Positions 1-4,631 of a stretch of 7,771 bases of DNA are shown here, piece after piece. Origin of the DNA: Schlegelella_A sp035493195 (GTDB taxonomy: Bacteria; Pseudomonadota; Gammaproteobacteria; Burkholderiales; Burkholderiaceae_C); assembly GCA_035493195.1 (NCBI GenBank), contig DATJIM010000343.1:1-7771 (forward strand). The letters are read 5' to 3'. The notes beneath the pieces are model-generated. The model saw only the letters and a list, made by a program, of their open reading frames with translations. It was not told the origin of the DNA and did not search any database. Position 1 is the first letter of the stretch. Each line of letters begins with the position of its first letter. The position numbers and the translations under genes were made by a program.

Positions 1-1150
1 GCGTCGTGATGAACATCGTCACCGTCACCGCGATGCCGTACGCCGCGGCGAGCGCCGACGCGCTGCCGAAGCCGATCGCGGCGGCGACGACGGCGAGCAT
101 CAGCGTCCAGTTGACCGCCGGCAGGTAGATCTGGCCGACGGCGCTCGCCGACGTGAAATCGACACGCATGCGTGGCAGGAAACCGAGCTGGATCGCCTGC
201 CGCGTCATCGAGTACGCACCGGAGATCACCGCCTGCGACGCGATCACGGCAGCGAGCGTCGCGAGGACGAGTGCCGGCACCAGCCACGCACTCGGAAAGA
301 GGCGGAAGAAGGGGTTCTCGAGCGCCCGCGGGTCGCGCATCAGGAGCGCGGCCTGGCCGGCGTAGTTGAGCGCGAGCGACGGCAGCACGATTGCGCTCCA
401 CGCGAGCCGGATCGGCCGGCGGCCGAAGTGGCCCATGTCGGCGTAGAGCGCCTCGGCGCCGGTGATCGCGAGCACGATCGCGCCGACGGCGAGAAAGAGT
501 CCCGGCCCGCGCTCGACGAGGAACGCGTAGGCACGGCGCGGATCGAGCGCCTCGAGCACCGCCGGCTGCTGCGCGATCTGCCATGCGCCGGTGATCGCGA
601 GGACAGCGAACCAGACCAGGACGATCGGCCCGAACGCGTTGCCGACGCGACGCGTGCCGTGGCGCTGCACGATGAACAGCGCGACCAGGATCGCGACCGC
701 GATCGGTACGATCCACGGCTTCAGGCCCGGCGCCATCACCTCGAGCCCTTCGACCGCGCCGAGCACCGAGATTGCCGGCGTGATCACGCTGTCGCCGTAG
801 AAGAGCGCAGCGCCGAGGACGCCGATCGAGAGCAGCACGGCCCTGCGACGCGCGGTCGATCCCGCGGCGTGCACCGCGAGCGCGGTGAGCGCCATGATGC
901 CGCCCTCGCCGTGGTTGTCGGCGCGCAGGATGAGGACGACGTACTTCAGCGTGACGACGAGCATCAGCGCCCAGAACACCGTCGACGTCGCGCCGATGAG
1001 GTGCCAGGCGTCGAGCGGGACACCCGTTCCCGGCGAGAAGATCTCCTTGGTCGTGTACAGGGGGCTCGTTCCGATGTCGCCGTAGACGACGCCGAGCGCG
1101 CCCAGGGTGAGTCCGCCGAGCCCTTGTCGCCGCGCGCCTTCGGTGTCCAC
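1..1150 (-). CDS. kup: Kup-family potassium uptake transporter, C-terminus beyond window
   Basis: Inner-membrane K+ uptake carrier of the KUP/HAK/KT family, thought to work as a K+/H+ symporter. The first 383 residues are visible. E. coli Kup is about 620 residues, so the last membrane helices and the cytoplasmic tail lie off the left edge. The family signature GDIGTSPLYT is at residues 25-33, followed by ADNHGEGG (78-84), FYGDSVITPAISVLGAVEG (117-135) and GAEALYADMGHFG (231-243). Some nine to ten hydrophobic helices can be counted. The start is GTG at 1148-1150, preceded on the minus strand by AGGGAGG (1156-1162) with a 5-nt spacer. The overlapping ATG at 1150-1152 is in another frame. The gene lies 55 bp after kdpE on the same strand and has its own putative promoter and operator, so it may be expressed both by read-through and independently. 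No frameshift was seen. The family call is very secure. Confidence 0.97.
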   Translation of the reverse strand, partial: MDTEGARRQGLGGLTLGALGVVYGDIGTSPLYTTKEIFSPGTGVPLDAWHLIGATSTVFWALMLVVTLKYVVLILRADNHGEGGIMALTALAVHAAGSTARRRAVLLSIGVLGAALFYGDSVITPAISVLGAVEGLEVMAPGLKPWIVPIAVAILVALFIVQRHGTRRVGNAFGPIVLVWFAVLAITGAWQIAQQPAVLEALDPRRAYAFLVERGPGLFLAVGAIVLAITGAEALYADMGHFGRRPIRLAWSAIVLPSLALNYAGQAALLMRDPRALENPFFRLFPSAWLVPALVLATLAAVIASQAVISGAYSMTRQAIQLGFLPRMRVDFTSASAVGQIYLPAVNWTLMLAVVAAAIGFGSASALAAAYGIAVTVTMFITT

Positions 1151-1155
1151 ATCTG

Positions 1156-1162
1156 CCTCCCT
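1156..1162 (-). promoter_or_regulatory. Ribosome binding site of kup
   Basis: On the minus strand AGGGAGG lies 5 nt before the GTG start of kup. It is the strongest Shine-Dalgarno sequence in the window. It decides for GTG over the overlapping out-of-frame ATG one base upstream. Confidence 0.8.
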
Positions 1163-1172
1163 GTTGCCGCCC

Positions 1173-1178
1173 GTTCTA
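1173..1178 (-). promoter_or_regulatory. Putative -10 hexamer of a kup promoter
   Basis: Reading the minus strand, TAGAAC within GCTAGAAC lies 9 nt downstream of the tandem-repeat box at 1188-1205. Transcription would start near 1166 and give a leader of about 16 nt, just long enough to hold the ribosome binding site. There is no good -35 hexamer, as expected when an activator box replaces it. The support comes from the identical spacing and the shared GCTA at the kdpD-like gene. The hexamer alone is weak. Confidence 0.4.
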
Positions 1179-1187
1179 GCCCGCGGG

Positions 1188-1205
1188 GCGTCAGGAACGC
1201 ATAAG
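1188..1205 (-). promoter_or_regulatory. Tandem-repeat operator upstream of kup, putative KdpE box
   Basis: The minus strand reads CTTATGC-GTTC-CTGACGC, two 7-bp direct repeats (5 of 7 identical) 11 bp apart. It matches the site before the kdpD-like gene at 15 of 18 positions, and the next base also matches. The box fills the gap between the kdpE stop codon and the kup promoter. Two 7-mers separated by 4 bp is the known geometry of PhoB-type sites bound by two winged-helix domains in tandem. KdpE, encoded next door, belongs to that family. Binding by KdpE is inferred. Confidence 0.6.
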
Positions 1206-1892
1206 TCAGTCGGTCGCGAGGCGGTAGCCGACGCCCGTCTCGGTCAGCAGGTGGCGCGGCTCCGACGGAACGTCCTCGAGCTTGGCGCGCAGCTGCGCCA
1301 TGTACAGGCGAAGGTAGTGGACGTCGTCGACATGTTCGGCGCCCCAGACGTCGGTTAGCAGCTGGCGGTGGGTGACGACGCGGCCGTCGGCGCGGACCAG
1401 GCACGCCGCGAGCCGGAATTCGGTCGGCGTCAGGTGCAGCGCCTCGTCGTTGCGCTCGACGCGGTGCGCGTCGAGGTCGATCACCAGGCCGCCGGAGTCG
1501 TAGCGCGTGACCGCCGGCTGCACGGCGGTGCCGCGATGGCGCAGCGCGACGCGGATGCGCGCGAGCAACTCGCCGACCGCGAACGGCTTGGTGAGAAAGT
1601 CGTCGGCGCCGGCGTCGAGGAGCTCGATCTTCTCCACGTCCTGGTGGCGCGCCGACGCGATCACGACCGGCAGCGCGCTCGAGCGGCGGATGCGGCGCAC
1701 GAGCTCGGCACCGTCGCCATCCGGCAGGCCGAGGTCGAGGACGACGAGATCGACGCGCGCGTGATCGAGCAGCGCCGTCGCCTCGCTCAGTGACACCGCG
1801 GTCAGGACGTCGAACCCCTCGGCGGCGAGCGACGCCCGCAGGACGTCGCGGATGTCCCGGTCGTCCTCGACGACGAGCACCGACAGAGTCAT
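1206..1892 (-). CDS. kdpE: KdpE-type OmpR-family response regulator
   Basis: Cytoplasmic transcription factor that receives a phosphoryl group from the adjacent KdpD-like kinase and binds promoter DNA. It has 228 residues, the usual size (E. coli KdpE has 225). The receiver domain (about 3-117) has the acidic pair E9-D10, phospho-acceptor D53 in VLDLGLPDGDG, S80 and K102 in TKPF. This neighbourhood closely resembles E. coli KdpE. The winged-helix domain (about 130-226) carries LTPTEFRLAACLVR, the recognition region VHYLRLYMAQLRAKLE and the terminal TGVGYRL. The ATG at 1890-1892 aligns with the KdpE N-terminus and no other start lies close upstream. There is no clear Shine-Dalgarno sequence. 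A 12-codon reading frame instead links it to the kdpD stop 31 nt upstream, suggesting translational coupling. Kup lies immediately downstream, so potassium uptake is the likely target. Confidence 0.94.
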   Translation of the reverse strand: MTLSVLVVEDDRDIRDVLRASLAAEGFDVLTAVSLSEATALLDHARVDLVVLDLGLPDGDGAELVRRIRRSSALPVVIASARHQDVEKIELLDAGADDFLTKPFAVGELLARIRVALRHRGTAVQPAVTRYDSGGLVIDLDAHRVERNDEALHLTPTEFRLAACLVRADGRVVTHRQLLTDVWGAEHVDDVHYLRLYMAQLRAKLEDVPSEPRHLLTETGVGYRLATD

Positions 1893-1927
1893 GACGCGCT
1901 TGCCGGCCGCGATGCGAGAGCGCTCAT
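1889..1927 (-). other. 12-codon minicistron bridging kdpD and kdpE
   Basis: On the minus strand an ATG at 1925-1927 overlaps the kdpD TGA as ATGA. The frame runs for 12 codons (MSALASRPASAS) and ends in a TGA at 1889-1891 that overlaps the kdpE ATG, again as ATGA. Ribosomes ending kdpD could restart here and then on kdpE, which lacks its own Shine-Dalgarno sequence. The arrangement is directly visible. A coupling role is inferred, and the peptide itself probably has no function. Confidence 0.4.
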
Positions 1928-3426
1928 GCGACGAGCGCCGCCTCGGGCTGCGCCTCGATCGGCAGCGCGAGCGTGAAGCGCGAGCCGCCGCGGGGCCGCG
2001 CGCCGACTGCAAGCGAGCCGCCGTGGACGTCGGCGATCGCCTTGCAGAGCGCGAGCCCGAGCCCCGCTCCCCGCGTCGCCGCCGTGCGGCCGCCGCCGCG
2101 GTAGAACGGCTCGAAGACGCGCTCGGCTTCGCCCTCGCGGACGCCACTCCCGCGATCCTTGACGCTGACGAGCAGCCGTTTGCCGAGCCGGCACGCGACG
2201 AGCCGCACCGGCCCGTCGCTGTACTTGAGCGCGTTGTCGAGCAGGTTGGCGACGAGCTGGCCGAGCAAGGTCGCGTCGCCGCGGACGAGCGGCAGACCGG
2301 GCGCGATGCGCACCCCGATGCGCTCGCCATCCGGACGCGCACGCAGCCGGGCGACGACGCTGCCGACGATCTCCTCGACCGACTGCCACTCGAGCCGCAT
2401 GGCCTCGCCGCCAGCGGCGAGGCGAACGAGTTGCAGCGTGTTCTCGGTGACGGCACTGAGGTGACTCGCCTCCGCGACGATCGCGGCGAGCAGACGCTCC
2501 TGCTCCGCCGCCGACAGGCGCGACCGCTGCTGCTGCAGCGACGACGCGGCGGCGACGATCGCGGTGAGCGGCGTTCGCAGGTCGTGCGAGACCGAAGCGA
2601 GAAACGTGCTCTGCAAGTGCTGGCGCTGCAGCGCCGCCCGCGTCTCCAGGTTCGCCGCAGCGAGCCGAAGGCGCGCGATCGCCTGCGCGACCAGCGCGGC
2701 GATCGCCTCGGCCTGCTCGCGGCCGACCGCATCGGCGGCGACCGCGGGCTTCACGCAAGCGGCGCCGACGACATTGCCGCGCGGACCGAGCGGAACGTAC
2801 CAGGCGTCGAGCCCTGGCCAGCGACCGGTGCCCGGGCCGAGCACCGCGGCCTCGCCGACGCAGCATTGCAGGCCCCGTGCGACGTCGTCGGCGATGCCGG
2901 TGTGATCGCCGACGACGCCTTCGCGCGCGGCGACGAGGTGGACCGGCCCGGCGAACGCGTGCGCGAGCGCGCCGCTGCCGATGCGCAGCACGTCGTGCTC
3001 GCCCTCGGCCGCGAGCAGCGCCGCCGCGAGCTCGCGAAGCTGACGCGAGCGAGTGTCGCTCGCGCGCGCCGCTGCGGTCTCGCGCTTCAGCGCCGCCGAC
3101 AACGTGCTGACGAGCAACGCGACCGCAAGCATCGCAGCGAGCGCGATCAGGTTGTCGCGATGCTCGACCTCGAGCGTGAAGCGCGGCGGGACGAAGAAGA
3201 AGTTGAACGCCGTGACGGCGCCGACCGCCGACGCGATTGCACCGACACGATCGAGCGCGTACGACGCGGCGACGACGGCGAACAAGTAGACCATCGCCTG
3301 GCTTGTCAGCGAGACGACGCCCTCGAGCACGGCAGACACGGCCGTTGCGGCAGCGACCGCGACGACGACACCGACGACGTCGCGCCGCACGCTTGCACGT
3401 TCGGCAGGAGTCAGCGCGTTGGCCAT
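1924..3426 (-). CDS. kdpD: Short KdpD-like sensor histidine kinase without the N-terminal sensor domain
   Basis: Membrane histidine kinase that should phosphorylate KdpE. It has 500 residues, against about 895 for E. coli KdpD. The DUF4118 region with four hydrophobic helices (about 14-34, 44-58, 60-77, 92-110) includes the diagnostic FNFFFVPPRF (74-83). A GAF-like region follows (about 125-255). The HisKA domain has phospho-acceptor H281 in SVSHDLRTPLTA. The HATPase domain has the N box NLLDNALKY (394-402), G1 DRGSGV (424-429), F box VFEPFYRG (437-444) and G2 GAGLGLAL (453-460). The cytoplasmic KdpD domain with Walker motifs and the Usp domain are absent. The ATG at 3424-3426 is the first start in frame, and an in-frame TGA lies at 3451-3453, so no coding sequence is missed just upstream. 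There is no Shine-Dalgarno sequence, and the putative -10 lies so close that the transcript may be leaderless. It might instead be called a DUF4118 sensor kinase, but pairing with KdpE and Kup supports the Kdp assignment. Confidence 0.9.
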   Translation of the reverse strand: MANALTPAERASVRRDVVGVVVAVAAATAVSAVLEGVVSLTSQAMVYLFAVVAASYALDRVGAIASAVGAVTAFNFFFVPPRFTLEVEHRDNLIALAAMLAVALLVSTLSAALKRETAAARASDTRSRQLRELAAALLAAEGEHDVLRIGSGALAHAFAGPVHLVAAREGVVGDHTGIADDVARGLQCCVGEAAVLGPGTGRWPGLDAWYVPLGPRGNVVGAACVKPAVAADAVGREQAEAIAALVAQAIARLRLAAANLETRAALQRQHLQSTFLASVSHDLRTPLTAIVAAASSLQQQRSRLSAAEQERLLAAIVAEASHLSAVTENTLQLVRLAAGGEAMRLEWQSVEEIVGSVVARLRARPDGERIGVRIAPGLPLVRGDATLLGQLVANLLDNALKYSDGPVRLVACRLGKRLLVSVKDRGSGVREGEAERVFEPFYRGGGRTAATRGAGLGLALCKAIADVHGGSLAVGARPRGGSRFTLALPIEAQPEAALVA

Positions 3427-3432
3427 CCGACG

Positions 3433-3438
3433 AGGGTA
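3433..3438 (-). promoter_or_regulatory. Putative -10 hexamer of the kdpD-like gene
   Basis: On the minus strand TACCCT (within GCTACCCT) lies 9 nt after the tandem-repeat box, the same distance as at kup. A start point about 7 nt downstream would fall on the A of the ATG, predicting a leaderless or nearly leaderless mRNA. That fits the absence of a Shine-Dalgarno sequence. The hexamer is a weak match on its own. Confidence 0.35.
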
Positions 3439-3447
3439 GCAGCGTCG

Positions 3448-3465
3448 GCATCAGGAATGCATCAG
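3448..3465 (-). promoter_or_regulatory. Tandem-repeat operator upstream of the kdpD-like gene, putative KdpE box
   Basis: The minus strand reads CTGATGC-ATTC-CTGATGC, a perfect 7-bp direct repeat with 11-bp periodicity. It is nearly the same as the box before kup. Its near edge is 21 bp from the ATG and 9 bp from the -10-like hexamer. One-turn tandem repeats are typical sites for OmpR/PhoB-type regulators. The most economical reading is autoregulation of the operon by KdpE. Because the region is divergent, an effect on the polymerase gene is possible but unsupported. Confidence 0.6.
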
Positions 3466-3526
3466 CGCCGTCGACGCTGCGGGCGCGACGCTTCGCCTAT
3501 CCTTGCCGTGCGGCGATCGGAGCGCC

Positions 3527-3530
3527 GGAG
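3527..3530 (+). promoter_or_regulatory. Ribosome binding site of the polymerase gene
   Basis: GGAG lies 7 nt before the ATG at 3538. It decides the start in a frame that stays open far upstream. The nearest alternative, GTG at 3508-3510, has no such site. Confidence 0.65.
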
Positions 3531-3537
3531 ACTGTCA

Positions 3538-4620
3538 ATGGGCCAGCCGAAGCAGGGCGTCGCGACGCGCGAGCACCATCCGTCGAAGGCGTCGACGCCG
3601 GCGAAGGCGCCGCGCGCGGAGCGACCGCCGCCAGCCACGGCGACAGGGTCGCGCAGCCGCACCAAGCAGACCGCGCCGGTCAGGCCGTTCGCGTTCCGAG
3701 TGCCGAGCGGCAAGGACGCGAACGTCGCGATCGGCGACCGCCAGGTCCGCCTCACCAACCTCGACAAGCCGTTCTGGCCAGCGCTCGGCATCACGAAGCG
3801 CGACCTCCTGCAGTACTACGCCGACGTCGCCCACGCGCTGCTGCCGCACATCGCCGACCGCGCGATGGTGATGAAGCGCTATCCCGACGGCGCCGACGGC
3901 GAGCCGTTCTTCATGAAGCGCGCGCCGACGCCGCGGCCCGAGTGGATCGAGACGTGCTCGATCGCGCATGCATCCGGGAACGTGATCGATTTCCCGATGA
4001 TCCAGGACCTCGCGTCGCTGCTCTGGGTCGTCAACCTCGGCTGCATCGACCTCAACCCGTGGTACGCGCGCTGCGACGACGTCGACCGCCCCGACTACCT
4101 CCACTTCGACCTCGACCCGGTGCCGGGCGCGACGTGGGACGGCGTCGTCGAGACGGCGCGGCTCGTCCGCGCCGGCCTCGAAGGGCTCGGCATGCGGCCG
4201 ATCGTGAAGACGACCGGATCGAAAGGGCTGCACGTCTACGTCGCGATCGTCCGCGCGCCGACGCAGAAGGACGTCTGGCGCTTCGCCAAGCGCTTCGCGT
4301 TCCAGCTCGCGGCGCTGCGCCCCGACGTCGTCACCGCCGAATACAAGGTCGCGAAGCGCCCCGAGGGCCGCGTCCTCGTCGACTACAACCAGAACGCGTG
4401 GGGGCGCACGCTCGCCTCGGCGTATTCGCCTCGGCCGCGGCCGGCCGCCACCGTCTCGGCGCCGCTGACGTGGGACGAGCTCGACGCCGGCGCGCGCATC
4501 GACGACTTCGACCTGCGCAACATGCCGGCGCGCGTCGCCGCCGTCGGCGATCTCTGGGCGCCGCTGCTCGAAGCCACCGGACGGTTCGACCTCGCGCCGC
4601 TGCTGCGCTCGATCCGCTAG
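3538..4620 (+). CDS. Stand-alone LigD-type polymerase/primase domain protein
   Basis: Nucleotidyl transferase of the archaeo-eukaryotic primase superfamily, related to the polymerase domain of bacterial ligase D. That domain adds (ribo)nucleotides and fills gaps at double-strand breaks during Ku-dependent end joining. It has 360 residues. The first 50 or so are a Lys/Arg/Pro/Ala-rich, probably disordered tail. The polymerase domain spans about 55-355. Motif I HFDLDPVPG supplies the metal-binding D191 and D193, motif II KTTGSKGLHVYV supplies H232, and motif III VLVDYNQNAWGRT supplies D282, so the catalytic set is complete. No ligase or phosphoesterase domain is attached and the gene ends in TAG soon after the domain. 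From memory, the LNPW motif (172-175) recalls the free-standing polymerases known from mycobacteria more than LigD proper. No ku or ligase gene is in view, so partners must lie elsewhere. It is transcribed away from kdpDE and converges on the hybrid kinase. It could act in gap repair without Ku. Confidence 0.95.
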   Translation: MGQPKQGVATREHHPSKASTPAKAPRAERPPPATATGSRSRTKQTAPVRPFAFRVPSGKDANVAIGDRQVRLTNLDKPFWPALGITKRDLLQYYADVAHALLPHIADRAMVMKRYPDGADGEPFFMKRAPTPRPEWIETCSIAHASGNVIDFPMIQDLASLLWVVNLGCIDLNPWYARCDDVDRPDYLHFDLDPVPGATWDGVVETARLVRAGLEGLGMRPIVKTTGSKGLHVYVAIVRAPTQKDVWRFAKRFAFQLAALRPDVVTAEYKVAKRPEGRVLVDYNQNAWGRTLASAYSPRPRPAATVSAPLTWDELDAGARIDDFDLRNMPARVAAVGDLWAPLLEATGRFDLAPLLRSIR

Positions 4621-4631
4621 CGCTCGCGAGA
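4621..4631. other. 11-bp convergent junction without a terminator
   Basis: Only 11 bp separate the polymerase stop (TAG) from the hybrid kinase stop. They contain the 8-bp palindrome CTCGCGAG (4623-4630), with no stem-loop plus T-run on either strand. Either termination is Rho-dependent or the two transcripts overlap at their 3' ends. Confidence 0.6.

Larger units (their letters stand above)
3427..3537. other. Divergent intergenic region between the kdpD-like and polymerase genes
   Basis: This 111-bp spacer carries promoters for genes leaving in both directions. On the kdpD side it holds the tandem-repeat box and a -10-like hexamer. On the polymerase side only weak signals are visible: TATCCT at 3498-3503 matches the -10 consensus at four of six positions, with no convincing -35 at the right distance. 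No hairpin terminator or small RNA gene was recognised. Confidence 0.6.

Noticed and set aside
1180..1187. CCCGCGGG palindrome after kdpE as a terminator
   Set aside because: It is only an 8-bp palindrome with no loop and no T-run. It sits between the operator and the putative -10 of kup, and the equivalent spacer at the kdpD-like gene lacks it.
428..1204. A 258-codon plus-strand frame opposite kup
   Set aside because: It is antisense to a clearly conserved transporter. The product is Arg/Asp/Glu-rich with no family likeness.
1206..2732. A 508-codon minus-strand frame that would extend KdpE at its N-terminus
   Set aside because: Only the last 228 codons read as a response regulator. The upstream part is an Arg/Ser-rich shadow of the kdpD-like gene in another frame.
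3498..3503. TATCCT as the polymerase gene -10 box
   Set aside because: It matches four of six consensus bases but has no acceptable -35 at 16-18 bp. It is too weak to list as a promoter.
1852..3537. In-frame upstream extension of the polymerase gene (frame open from 1852)
   Set aside because: This stretch is antisense to the kdpD-like gene and low-complexity in translation. GGAG before the ATG at 3538 and the domain boundaries support the short start.
3535..4233. A 232-codon minus-strand frame opposite the polymerase gene
   Set aside because: It mirrors the polymerase codons, has no recognisable domain, and overlaps the catalytic motifs on the other strand.
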